DNA from: Lachnospiraceae bacterium
GTDB taxonomy: Bacteria; Bacillota; Clostridia; Lachnospirales; Lachnospiraceae
DNA length: 64,000 nucleotides
Direction: 5' to 3'
Assembly (NCBI GenBank): GCA_017548765.1
Contig: JAFYZH010000015.1
Location: 21,793 to 85,792, forward strand
Shown here piece after piece: positions 26,078 through 33,885 of this stretch; positions within the stretch are counted from its first letter, which is position 1; every line of letters begins with the position of its first letter. A model generated the notes under the pieces. That model worked only from the letters and a program-made list of their open reading frames with translations, had not been told where the DNA came from and ran no database searches. A program made the position numbers and the translations under genes.

Positions 26078-26869
26078 ATGGAAAGAATTTTGCGTCTGGC
26101 AACGCCGTTTATCATTTACCTGGTTGCGGAAGTTATCTTCTCGCTCGTAATTTTGGGAACGGCTCTTGGGGTGATCTCAGGGACTACTTCGGTCGATGCG
26201 GGTGTAAAAACAGTCGTAGATATGCCGATGATGCTGTTTGGAGCATGTACTGTTATCTTCCTGTTCTTGTGGATGAAAGACCGCGAGCAGGACGGCTACG
26301 AGGGCAATGAGATGTCGAAGCCGATGTGGCTGGTACTGCCTGTGATCGGACTTGTTTTCGCTTTGGGTGAGATCTACGCGGTACGTGGAATGCTGAACCG
26401 CGAACTCAGTGAGGTTTTCTTCGGAGTATCCGAATATGCGATGGAAGCCTTTAAGCAGCTTCCGACCTTCTTCCTCGCTATAGTTATTCTTCGGCCGGTA
26501 TGTTTTGAATTCCTGCTTCGAGGGATGTTCCATCAGCGCCTTCGTGAGGAGTCGGGTCCGATCCCGACGATCGTTATCGTTGGTATTGCATCCATATTAC
26601 TGTACCGTAGCGTGGATCTGGTCCTCATGAGTGTGATCCTGTCCATCGTCTATGAGTATTATCGCAATCTGGCGGCACCGCTTATCGTAAGTGTCAGCTA
26701 TTCGATCGGATGCTTTATGTTTTACGCTATGAGCGGCTCATTGCCCGGCTTAAGCGGAGACATGAACCTTCTGGTGCCTCTCATGATGCTGATCTGCGTT
26801 GCAGGCGTTGGTTTCTGCGTATTCATGATCTTCCGTAAGCACAACAATCCTTACGGTTCGAAATGGTAA
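26078..26869 (+). CDS. CPBP-like membrane protein, probably without protease activity
   Basis: 263-residue protein with about seven hydrophobic segments. It aligns by eye with the CPBP/CAAX protease family of its neighbour, but the key residues are missing: the EExxxR motif reads CFEFLLRG (one Glu), the FxxxH motif reads SILLYRSVD (no His) and the HxxxN motif reads VSYSIGC (no His). It is therefore likely a non-catalytic relative. Ribosome site AGGAGG precedes ATG 26078. A terminator follows, separating it from the intact relative. Confidence 0.7.
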   Translation: MERILRLATPFIIYLVAEVIFSLVILGTALGVISGTTSVDAGVKTVVDMPMMLFGACTVIFLFLWMKDREQDGYEGNEMSKPMWLVLPVIGLVFALGEIYAVRGMLNRELSEVFFGVSEYAMEAFKQLPTFFLAIVILRPVCFEFLLRGMFHQRLREESGPIPTIVIVGIASILLYRSVDLVLMSVILSIVYEYYRNLAAPLIVSVSYSIGCFMFYAMSGSLPGLSGDMNLLVPLMMLICVAGVGFCVFMIFRKHNNPYGSKW

Positions 26870-26875
26870 ATGCTT

Positions 26876-26913
26876 ATCCGGGTGAATGCTTGTAATTCAC
26901 CCGGATTTGTGTT
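26876..26913 (+). terminator. Terminator
   Basis: ATCCGGGTGAAT (26876-26887) and ATTCACCCGGAT (26895-26906), perfect 12-bp stem, then TTGTGTT. Confidence 0.8.
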
Positions 26914-26972
26914 AAACTGATACTGTCGTTTTGGCACGACCGAAGGAGACCCGAAAACAGAGGAAAGACGCG

Positions 26973-27797
26973 ATGAACCAGAAAGTATATAATTTCCTGA
27001 TAAGCTTGATCCCGTTCGCCGTATTCGTCGGCGTCACGCTGGTCGTCTATTCCGTTTTTTCGATCTACGCATCTGCGGTCACACATGATGTGAATGAGGC
27101 TGAGGACTTCATCAACAAGTACCTCTTGCATCTGACCGCAGCCATTGACGCGATACTGATCCCGATCTTTTACTTGATGTGGAAGAGCGATCGAATAGCT
27201 TATCCGCTGAAAAAAACGAATATGCCGATCTTTACATGGTCCATCCTGACCCTGATCGGAGCTTCGGCCTGTCTGGCCCTGAATTACCTGCTCAGCATGT
27301 TTATGCCGAAGGCCATTTTGGACACGTATGATAGTGCGAGCGAAGTCCTTTGGAATGAGAACCTGATGTGGCTTTCGTTTGTGGCTGTCGTGATCCTGGC
27401 GCCTCTGTGCGAGGAGTTGATGTTCCGTGGCCTGATCTACACGAGGATGCGCGTCATTTTGAAGGCTCCGTATACGATCCTGATCTCGGCGCTTTTATTT
27501 GGCTTTTATCACGGGAATGCCTTACAGTTCATGTATGCATTTATGTTGGGAATCATCCTGGCCTATATGATGGAGACCTACCGAAACATTTGGGCTCCGA
27601 TCGTCGTTCACGCCTCGGCGAACCTGATCTCGTGGTTTTTAACTTACGTCGTGATGATTCCGTCCGATGAGGGCGGAAGATTGGATTATTCCATATTATG
27701 CGGAAACCTGCTGATCACATTTACCGGCCTGTTCGGTATTGTATATACAAAAAAGAAAATTTCTAAGAAATCAAAGAGTGAGGAACAACATGAGTAA
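26973..27797 (+). CDS. CPBP family intramembrane metalloprotease
   Basis: 274-residue membrane protein with about eight hydrophobic segments and all three conserved motifs of the Abi/CPBP (CAAX-protease-like) family: EELMFRG, FGFYHG and HASANL. In bacteria such proteins are linked to bacteriocin self-protection or membrane-protein processing; the substrate here is unknown. ATG 26973 has GAGGAAAG upstream; an in-frame TTG at 26931 would extend it. The stop overlaps the glycosyltransferase start by 8 nt, so the two are coupled. Confidence 0.88.
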   Translation: MNQKVYNFLISLIPFAVFVGVTLVVYSVFSIYASAVTHDVNEAEDFINKYLLHLTAAIDAILIPIFYLMWKSDRIAYPLKKTNMPIFTWSILTLIGASACLALNYLLSMFMPKAILDTYDSASEVLWNENLMWLSFVAVVILAPLCEELMFRGLIYTRMRVILKAPYTILISALLFGFYHGNALQFMYAFMLGIILAYMMETYRNIWAPIVVHASANLISWFLTYVVMIPSDEGGRLDYSILCGNLLITFTGLFGIVYTKKKISKKSKSEEQHE

Positions 27798-28812
27798 ACT
27801 GATCACTATCGCAGTCCCTTGTTATAATTCGGCTGCCTACATGGAGAAATGTATTCAGAGCCTTTTGGTAGGCGGAGAGGATGTGGAGATCCTGATCGTG
27901 GATGATGGTTCACAGAAGGACGACACACCCGCGATCGCAGATCGCTTAGCGAAAGAACACCCGACCATCATCCGTGCCATCCATCAGGAGAATAAAGGAC
28001 ACGGCGGCGCGGTAAATACCGGTATCGCAAATGCGACAGGTAAATACTTCAAGGTCTGCGACAGCGACGACTGGTTCGACGCTCTTGCATTTACCAAGAT
28101 CATCAAAACGCTGAAGGCTGTAGAGAAGAAGGGCGGAGTAGATATGCTCGTCGCTAACTATATCTACGACAAAGTCGGCGTTAAGAATAAGGCAGTCATG
28201 AAGTATGACAACGCCCTTCCTCAGAATAAGATCTTCACCTGGAAGGACGCAAAGAGACTTAAGGTGGGTCAGTACATCCTGATGCACTCCGTTGTATACC
28301 GCACCGGCCTGCTTCGCGAGTCCGGCCTGCAGCTTCCGGAGCACACCTTCTATGTAGATAATATCTTCGTTTATTATCCGCTGCCGTACGTTAAGAAGAT
28401 CTGCTATGTGAACGTGGATCTCTATCATTACTTCATCGGCCGCGACGATCAGTCGGTCAATGAATCCGTCATGATCTCACGTATCGACCAGCAGCTGCGC
28501 GTAAACCGCATTATGATCGATTCCTACGAACTGTCGAAGTTCAAGGATAAGAAACTGGCAAACTATATGTACCAGTACCTGGGCATCATCATGACCGTTT
28601 CTTCCATTCTTCTGGTACGCATGGGAACGAAAGAGAGCCTGGCAGAGAAGAAGAAACTCTGGGAGGATCTCAAGAAGCACGACAAGAAGATGTACAACAA
28701 ATTGCGTTATCGCACCTTCCTCGGCATCGGCATGAACCTGCCCGGAAGCGTCGGCAGAAAGATCATGCTCTGGGGATATGATTTCGCACAGAAGCACTTT
28801 GGATTCAACTGA
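27790..28812 (+). CDS. Glycosyltransferase family 2
   Basis: 340-residue GT-A fold transferase for cell-surface polysaccharide or lipid glycosylation. N-terminal ITIAVPCYNSAAYMEKCIQSLL, then VDDGS near residue 34 and the metal-binding CDSDDWFD near 90. No transmembrane helices. Start ATG overlaps the upstream stop (ATGAGTAA). Acceptor and sugar unknown. Confidence 0.88.
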   Translation: MSKLITIAVPCYNSAAYMEKCIQSLLVGGEDVEILIVDDGSQKDDTPAIADRLAKEHPTIIRAIHQENKGHGGAVNTGIANATGKYFKVCDSDDWFDALAFTKIIKTLKAVEKKGGVDMLVANYIYDKVGVKNKAVMKYDNALPQNKIFTWKDAKRLKVGQYILMHSVVYRTGLLRESGLQLPEHTFYVDNIFVYYPLPYVKKICYVNVDLYHYFIGRDDQSVNESVMISRIDQQLRVNRIMIDSYELSKFKDKKLANYMYQYLGIIMTVSSILLVRMGTKESLAEKKKLWEDLKKHDKKMYNKLRYRTFLGIGMNLPGSVGRKIMLWGYDFAQKHFGFN

Positions 28813-28981
28813 TATGATACAAGGGCGTCAAAGTCCCGGACGTGCATGCGTGCATGCACAGGACGGACCTTGACGCCCGAACAAACATGAGCCGCACCGG
28901 TGACGAAGGAACCGAAGAGTGCGGCGAATGATTGTAGGATTTCGAGAGTGCGAAGCACGGAGAAATCCGTGGTATCATATC
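28811..28981 (+). ncRNA. Structured repeat element, copy 2
   Basis: Begins at the stop codon of the glycosyltransferase gene. Closing stem GATATGATAC (28811-28820) / GTATCATATC (28972-28981). First arm GGGCGTCAA (28823-28831) / TTGACGCCC (28870-28878) with inner GTCC/GGAC and GTGCATGC/GCATGCAC. Second arm ACAAACAT (28881-28888) / ATGATTGT (28928-28935) with CCGCAC (28892-28897) / GTGCGG (28919-28924). Third arm GGATTTC (28937-28943) / GAAATCC (28962-28968) capped by GTGC-GAA-GCAC. Loops match copy 1 at 8502-8665 while stems show compensatory changes. No known family recognised. Confidence 0.75.
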
Positions 28982-28992
28982 AAAGTAAAGCA

Positions 28993-29035
28993 GGCGTCAA
29001 AGTCCCGGACGTGCTTGATGCACTTCCGGGACCTT
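28993..29035 (+). repeat. Partial third copy of the structured element (first arm only)
   Basis: GGCGTCAAAGTCCCGGACGTGC-type sequence as in copy 2, then GTGC (29011-29014) / GCAC (29020-29023) and GTCCCGG (29002-29008) / CCGGGAC (29026-29032). The other two arms and the closing stem are absent. Confidence 0.65.
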
Positions 29036-29049
29036 GTTATTTGAGAGAA

Positions 29050-29330
29050 AGCTAAGAAGAACATGAAATCCACTAAAATCTTAGCCAGTAGGGTGTTAAA
29101 AGAAGCTTATTCTCGGCGAGAAGGCTAAGGAAAAAGCGGAAACTGGAAATATCTTAGCCGCCAGGGTGGTAAAATCAGTTCATTCTCGGCGAGAAGGCTA
29201 AGGAAAAAGCGGGAACTGCAAATATCTTAGCCGGTAGGGTGGCAAAAGGAACTTATTCTCGGCGAGAAGGCTAAGATAAACGTGGAAACTGCAAATATCT
29301 TAGCTACCAGGGTGGCTTATAAACGGCTTG
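29050..29330. repeat. 73-bp tandem repeat, four copies, each with a hairpin
   Basis: Units begin at 29050, 29123, 29196 and 29269, exactly 73 bp apart. Each has arms GGCTAAG / CTTAGCC (in the first and last units longer, for example GGCTAAGATA/TATCTTAGC), then a conserved AGGGTGG, and in the first three a TCTCGGCGAGA palindrome before the next unit. Arms of neighbouring units stay complementary despite drift in loops. The period and the GGCTAA/TTAGCC arm match the 74-bp array at 136-397. It is non-coding. Confidence 0.85.
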
Positions 29331-29385
29331 AAATATAGGCGTAAAAAAGGTGGCTGAATTTGATAAAAGAAGTTGAAAAAAGTGC

Positions 29386-29414
29386 TTGACAAACCGTGAA
29401 AAGCAAGGTATACT
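29386..29414 (+). promoter_or_regulatory. Promoter of the tRNA-Val/tRNA-Met unit
   Basis: Near-consensus TTGACA (29386-29391), 17-nt spacer, TATACT (29409-29414), with AAAAAAGTGC upstream as at rpsT. Confidence 0.85.
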
Positions 29415-29446
29415 AGCAAGGCAGTCAAGCGTGTTACACGTTTTGC

Positions 29447-29519
29447 GGGATCTTAGCTCAGCTGGGAGAGCATCTGCCTTACAAGCAGAGGGTCATAGGT
29501 TCGAGCCCTATAGGTCCCA
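29447..29519 (+). tRNA. tRNA-Val (anticodon TAC)
   Basis: 73-nt cloverleaf: acceptor GGGATCT / AGGTCCC, D-arm with TTAGCTCAGCTGGGAGAGC, anticodon stem CTGCC / AGCAG around loop TTACAAG region with anticodon TAC, T-loop GGTTCGAGCCC. Discriminator A; CCA is not encoded. Confidence 0.93.
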
Positions 29520-29543
29520 TTGCGTTATTAAAACGCTGAATTT

Positions 29544-29617
29544 GGCGGAATAGCTCAGTTGGCTAGAGCATACGGTTCATACCCGTAGTGTCGAGAGTTC
29601 AAATCTCCCTTCCGCTA
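29544..29617 (+). tRNA. tRNA-Met (elongator-type, anticodon CAT)
   Basis: 74-nt cloverleaf: acceptor GGCGGAA / TTCCGCT with a G-U first pair, D-arm TAGCTCAGTTGGCTAGAGC, anticodon stem ACGGT/ACCCGT region with loop TTCATAC (CAT), T-arm GAGAGTTCAAATCTC. The G1-U72 pair and overall sequence fit elongator tRNA-Met. A tRNA-Ile2 with modified CAT is the alternative. Confidence 0.9.
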
Positions 29618-29624
29618 CGTTGGG

Positions 29625-29654
29625 AGCAGGTGCGCAGGCACCTGCTGTTTTTTT
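29625..29654 (+). terminator. Terminator after the tRNA pair
   Basis: AGCAGGTGC (29625-29633) and GCACCTGCT (29638-29646), then G and a run of seven T. Confidence 0.9.
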
Positions 29655-29675
29655 GATTTATGAGAGATGAATGCG

Positions 29676-30347
29676 ATGAAGAAATACATCCGTGAGCACC
29701 TGCATGGATTGTGGGTCCTATATTTGGCGTTCTATCTGCCTTGGTTTTTCTGGTTGGAGGGACGTGTCACTTCCTTCCACGATATGGCGACGGAGTTCGA
29801 CCGGAAGATCCCTTTTTGCGAGTATTTCATTATCCCGTATTTCCTTTGGTTCGTCTATGTCGTCGTAACATGGCTTTACTATTTCTTCCGGGATAAAAAG
29901 GAATTCTACCGCTTTGTTGCCCTTTTGTATATCGGCATGTCGATCTGCCTGACGATCTGCACCTTCTTCCACAACGGCATCCGCCTGCGTGTGGAAGTCG
30001 ACCCGGACCGGAATTTCTTTACCTGGGCGGTGTTCCAGCTCCATAACGTAGATACCTCGGCAAATGTATTCCCGAGCATCCACATTTACAACACGCTGGT
30101 CTGCTGTGTCTCCCTGTTCCGTTATGCACCTTTACGCGGGAAATGGAGATTCCAGATCTCCAGTATCATCCTCTCGATCCTGATCTGCCTCTCGACCGTA
30201 TTTTTGAAACAACATTCGGTCCTGGACATCGGCGGAGCGATCGTACTTTATGTGATCATGCATATGATCTTTTACCACTGGGGACCGAAACTTTTGGCTT
30301 CCCGGAAGAGTAAGGAAGCAGCGCCGACTGCTGAAGTTGATACTTGA
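29676..30347 (+). CDS. PAP2-like membrane phosphatase
   Basis: 223-residue protein with about six transmembrane segments. Carries the PAP2 motifs FPSIH (about residue 137) and STVFLKQHSVLD (Sx6HxxxD, about 177), so it probably dephosphorylates a lipid phosphate; the first PAP2 motif is not clear. ATG 29676 has GAGAG at 9-nt spacing; ATG 29667 is possible. The -35 box of the next unit overlaps its stop codon. Confidence 0.75.
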   Translation: MKKYIREHLHGLWVLYLAFYLPWFFWLEGRVTSFHDMATEFDRKIPFCEYFIIPYFLWFVYVVVTWLYYFFRDKKEFYRFVALLYIGMSICLTICTFFHNGIRLRVEVDPDRNFFTWAVFQLHNVDTSANVFPSIHIYNTLVCCVSLFRYAPLRGKWRFQISSIILSILICLSTVFLKQHSVLDIGGAIVLYVIMHMIFYHWGPKLLASRKSKEAAPTAEVDT

Positions 30348-30372
30348 CAAAAACCCTTTCACATGATAATAT
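30344..30372 (+). promoter_or_regulatory. Promoter of the polyamine leader RNA
   Basis: TTGACA (30344-30349), 17-nt spacer, TAATAT (30367-30372). The -35 box overlaps the preceding stop codon. Confidence 0.75.
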
Positions 30373-30378
30373 ACTTTC

Positions 30379-30587
30379 GATTGGATTCATAGCCGATTGG
30401 CAACAGTGTTGCCTTATTGATGAAGCCTCGAGCTCAAAGTTTATAAGTTGGTTACTTTATAACCATAATATGCGTATTGCAGACTTGTGAAACGGTCAAT
30501 AAGAGTAGTAAAAGTGATTGCTATATAGACTCTGAGCCAGAAAAAATAGACAAGCAGGCTGCTACATACGCAGCCTGCTGTTTTTTT
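30379..30587 (+). ncRNA. Leader or small RNA upstream of the polyamine operon
   Basis: About 200 nt between a good promoter and a strong terminator, without a convincing reading frame. Visible stems: GGCAAC/GTTGCC near 30399-30413, GGTTA/TAACC near 30450-30465, and a long-range pairing of GCTCA-AGT near 30431 with ACT-TGAGC near 30525. The terminator lies just before speA, so this may be a regulatory leader with an attenuator or a stand-alone small RNA. I do not recognise a riboswitch consensus. Confidence 0.45.
30553..30587 (+). terminator. Terminator or attenuator before speA
   Basis: AGCAGGCTGC (30553-30562) and GCAGCCTGCT (30570-30579), then G and seven T. Lies 60 nt before the speA start codon. 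Confidence 0.88.
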
Positions 30588-30648
30588 GTTCAGGCGATGA
30601 GCCAAAGCACGAATGCGCGCTAGCGCAGAGCAGGCATAGGAGAGAGTG

Positions 30649-32115
30649 ATGTTAGAAAGAACAACTGATTTTATACGCCGGCAGAATCGCGCGCCGATCC
30701 ATGAGGCGCTTGAGAAATTCCGTAATCTGCGTGTCGTTCCGTTCGATGTTCCCGGCCATAAGCGCGGCCGCGGTAACCCGGAACTGACCTCGTTTTTGGG
30801 CCAGCAGTGTGTTTCGGTGGATGTCAACAGCATGAAGCCGCTGGACAACCTGTGCCATCCCATTAGCGTCATCCGCGAAGCAGAGATCCTGGCGGCGGAA
30901 GCTTTCGGTGCAGCCGAAGCATTTTTGATGGTCGGCGGTACGACATCGGCCGTACAGAGTATGGTGCTGACCGCCTGCAAACGCGGTGAGGAGATCATTC
31001 TCCCCAGAAACGTGCATCGTAGCGTGATCAATGCACTCGTTCTTTGCGGCGCTATTCCGGTATATGTAAATCCGCAGGTGGATCGCCGTCTCGGCATCTC
31101 CCTCGGCATGAAGGTAGAGCAGGTGGAGCAGGCCATCCGCGAGCATCCGAACGCGGTTGCCGTTCTGGTCAATAACCCCACGTATTACGGTATCTGCTCG
31201 GATCTTCGTTCGATCGTTAAACTGGCACACGACCACGGCATGCTCTGCCTGGCGGACGAAGCACACGGAACCCACTTTTACTTCGGTGAGGACCTTCCGG
31301 TGTCGGCGATGGAAGCCGGCGCGGATATGGCATCGGTCTCCATGCATAAGAGCGGCGGAAGCCTGACACAGTCGAGTTTCCTGCTTGCAGGACCGAACGT
31401 GCACGCGGGCTATGTGCGCCAGATCATCAACCTGACCCAGACGACATCGGCCAGCTATCTTCTGATGAGCAGCCTCGATATATCGCGCCGCAACCTGGCG
31501 CTGCGCGGAGACGTGATTTTCCGCGAAGTGCGCCGGATCGCAGAGTACGCGAGAGCCGAGATCAACTCCGTCGGCGGCTATTACGCCTTCGGCCCTGAGA
31601 TGATCAACGGCGATTCCATTTTCGATTTCGACCCGATCAAACTGTCCGTCCACACGTTGGATATCGGCATGGCGGGCATCGAAGTTTACGACCTTTTGCG
31701 GGATGACTACGATATCCAGATCGAGTTTGGTGATATCGGAAATATCCTCGCTTACCTTTCCATCGGCGATCGCATCCAGGAAGTGGAGCGTCTCGTGTCG
31801 GCCCTGGCGGAGATCCGCCGCCGCTACCAGCGCGACAAGACCGGTATGCTCAGCCAGGAATACATCGACCCTCAGGTAGTTGCGAGTCCGCAGGAAGCGT
31901 TCTACGCGCAGAAAGAAAGCCTTCCGATCGAAGCGACCGAAGGCCGTGTCTGCAGCGAGTTCGTAATGTGCTACCCGCCGGGCATCCCGATCCTGGCCCC
32001 GGGCGAGAGGATCACAAAAGATATTTTGGATTACATTTTGTACGCGAAGGAGAAGGGCTGCAGCATGACGGGTCCGGAGGATCCGAACATCGAGCGCCTC
32101 AACGTTTTGATCTAG
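30649..32115 (+). CDS. speA: Orn/Lys/Arg decarboxylase family, most likely arginine decarboxylase
   Basis: 488-residue PLP enzyme of the short (wingless) bacterial family, like Bacillus SpeA. PLP-lysine motif SVSMHKSGGSLTQSS near residue 232; FDVPGHKRGRG near the N-terminus; DEAHGTHF before the lysine. Arginine is the probable substrate because agmatinase (speB) is two genes downstream; lysine or ornithine cannot be excluded by sequence alone. The product agmatine would feed putrescine formation. AGGAG ribosome site before ATG 30649. First gene of the five-gene polyamine operon. Confidence 0.9.
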   Translation: MLERTTDFIRRQNRAPIHEALEKFRNLRVVPFDVPGHKRGRGNPELTSFLGQQCVSVDVNSMKPLDNLCHPISVIREAEILAAEAFGAAEAFLMVGGTTSAVQSMVLTACKRGEEIILPRNVHRSVINALVLCGAIPVYVNPQVDRRLGISLGMKVEQVEQAIREHPNAVAVLVNNPTYYGICSDLRSIVKLAHDHGMLCLADEAHGTHFYFGEDLPVSAMEAGADMASVSMHKSGGSLTQSSFLLAGPNVHAGYVRQIINLTQTTSASYLLMSSLDISRRNLALRGDVIFREVRRIAEYARAEINSVGGYYAFGPEMINGDSIFDFDPIKLSVHTLDIGMAGIEVYDLLRDDYDIQIEFGDIGNILAYLSIGDRIQEVERLVSALAEIRRRYQRDKTGMLSQEYIDPQVVASPQEAFYAQKESLPIEATEGRVCSEFVMCYPPGIPILAPGERITKDILDYILYAKEKGCSMTGPEDPNIERLNVLI

Positions 32116-32142
32116 TTCTCTTCGCGAAGTAAAGGAGTTGCC

Positions 32143-32994
32143 ATGGATCTTTGGTTTTCGGAAAAACATACACCGGATGTGAAACTTTCCCTCCGGGTGG
32201 AGCGGCAGTTGTTCTCGAAGCAGAGCGACTATCAGCGTATCGATGTCTTCGAGAGCTGTGAATTCGGCCGCATTTTGGCGCTCGACGGCAATATCATGCT
32301 GACCGAGCGGGATGAGTTTATTTACAACGAGATGATCGTTCACGTGCCGATGGCGGTGCATCAGGGCATCAGCCGCGTGCTGGTCATCGGTGCCGGCGAC
32401 GGTGGCGTTGTGAAGGAGCTGACACGTTATTCACGCATCGAGCACATTGACCTCGTAGAGATGGACCCGATGGTTGTAGACGCCTGCCGCCAGTACCTTC
32501 CGGGCAATGCTTGCCAGCTCGACGATGAGCGTGTTCACATCCACTACGAGAACGCACTGAAGTTCATCCGCTACTGCGAAAATGAATATGATCTGATCAT
32601 CGTGGATTCCAACGATCCGTTCGGACCTTCCGAGGGCCTGTTCACGAAGGAATTCTACGGTAACTGCTATAAAGCACTGAAGGAAGACGGTATCATGGTG
32701 AACCAGCAGGGCAGCCCGTTCTATCAGCAGGACGCGGATGCCATGCAGCGCAGCCACAAGCGTATCGCGAATACCTTCCCGATCTGCCGCGTTTACCAGG
32801 CCCATATCCCGACCTATGCTGCGGGTTACTGGCTCTTCGGTTTTGCGAGCAAGAAATATCATCCCATCGATGATTTCGACTCGAAGGCGTGGAATGACCT
32901 GCACATGCGCACACGGTATTACACGACCCGCCTGCATAAGGGCGCGTTCTATCTTCCGGCCTTCCTGGAAGAAATGCTGGAGGAGGTGGAGTAA
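32143..32994 (+). CDS. speE: Spermidine synthase (polyamine aminopropyltransferase)
   Basis: 283 residues, normal for SpeE. N-terminal beta domain WFSEKHTP; Rossmann core with VLVIGAGDGGVVKEL near residue 82, DLVEMDP, and gatekeeping DSNDPFGPSEGLFTKEFY. Transfers the aminopropyl group from decarboxylated SAM to putrescine. No S-adenosylmethionine decarboxylase (speD) is visible in this operon, while a complete carboxyspermidine route is, so the precursor must come from elsewhere in the genome. AAAGGAG before the ATG; the stop overlaps speB (TAATG). Confidence 0.93.
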   Translation: MDLWFSEKHTPDVKLSLRVERQLFSKQSDYQRIDVFESCEFGRILALDGNIMLTERDEFIYNEMIVHVPMAVHQGISRVLVIGAGDGGVVKELTRYSRIEHIDLVEMDPMVVDACRQYLPGNACQLDDERVHIHYENALKFIRYCENEYDLIIVDSNDPFGPSEGLFTKEFYGNCYKALKEDGIMVNQQGSPFYQQDADAMQRSHKRIANTFPICRVYQAHIPTYAAGYWLFGFASKKYHPIDDFDSKAWNDLHMRTRYYTTRLHKGAFYLPAFLEEMLEEVE

Positions 32995-33851
32995 TGCGTA
33001 AGCCCACCCCGAATATTGAGACTTTTATCGGATGCGATGCCGATTACGAAGAGGCGAAGATCGTCCTGTACGGCGCTCCGTTTGATTCGACGACGAGCTA
33101 CCGTCCGGGCGCGCGTTTTGCGCCTGCGGCCATCCGTCACGAGAGTTATGGCCTGGAGACCTACAGCCCGTATCAGGACCGTGATCTGACCGATTATAAG
33201 GTTGCGGATCGTGGCGACCTGGAACTGTGCTTCGGCGACTCGAAACTGGCGCTGAAGGACATATCCGACGAGGCAGCAGCGATCCTGGAGGACGGCAAAT
33301 TCCCGCTTTTGATGGGTGGTGAGCATTTGGTCACACTTCCTGCGGTGGAGAGCGTGGCGGCGGTCTATCCCGACCTGCACGTGATCCAGTTCGACGCGCA
33401 TGCGGACCTTCGTGACGACTATCTGGGCGCGCAACTTTCCCATGCCTGCGTCATGCGTCGCTGTCATGATCTCTTGGGCGACGGACGCATTCACCAGTTC
33501 TGCATCCGCAGCGGTGAACGTGAGGAATTTCGCTTTGCGAAAGAGCACACCGACATGCATCCGTTTTCCTTCGAGGGACTAAAGGAGACGATCGAAGCGA
33601 TCGGCGATGCGCCCATCTATCTGACCATCGACCTGGACTGCCTGGATTCGGGCATCTTCCCGGGTACGGGTACACCGGAGGCCGGCGGGGTCTCCTTTAA
33701 CGAACTGCTGAATGCGATCCGCACGGTTTGTACGGGACGCGTGGTGGCAGCGGATGTCAATGAATTATCCCCGATGCTCGATGCGAGCGGCGCCAGCACG
33801 GCGACGGCCTGCAAGGTGGTTCGGGAACTGATATTAAGCATCTGTGAGTAA
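32994..33851 (+). CDS. speB: Agmatinase (ureohydrolase family)
   Basis: 285 residues. Binuclear-manganese ligands of the arginase family are in place: GGEH near residue 105, FDAHADLRDD near 127, and TIDLDCLDSG with PGTGTPEAGG near 210. Hydrolyses agmatine to putrescine and urea. The start codon shares a base with the speE stop, so the genes are translationally coupled. Confidence 0.92.
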   Translation: MRKPTPNIETFIGCDADYEEAKIVLYGAPFDSTTSYRPGARFAPAAIRHESYGLETYSPYQDRDLTDYKVADRGDLELCFGDSKLALKDISDEAAAILEDGKFPLLMGGEHLVTLPAVESVAAVYPDLHVIQFDAHADLRDDYLGAQLSHACVMRRCHDLLGDGRIHQFCIRSGEREEFRFAKEHTDMHPFSFEGLKETIEAIGDAPIYLTIDLDCLDSGIFPGTGTPEAGGVSFNELLNAIRTVCTGRVVAADVNELSPMLDASGASTATACKVVRELILSICE

Positions 33852-33885
33852 CAGAGCACATTCCTTGAAAACGAAAGGAGTTACT

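Noticed and set aside
29050-29330. CRISPR-like regular spacing
   Set aside because: Linkers between the hairpins are themselves conserved, units are 73 bp with internal palindromes, and no cas gene is near. The same holds for 136-397.
30379-30587. 6S RNA, lysine riboswitch or guanidine riboswitch
   Set aside because: I could not find the characteristic conserved segments of these families; left as unassigned.
30649-32115. Lysine decarboxylase
   Set aside because: The family alone would permit it, but agmatinase in the same operon makes arginine decarboxylase more likely.
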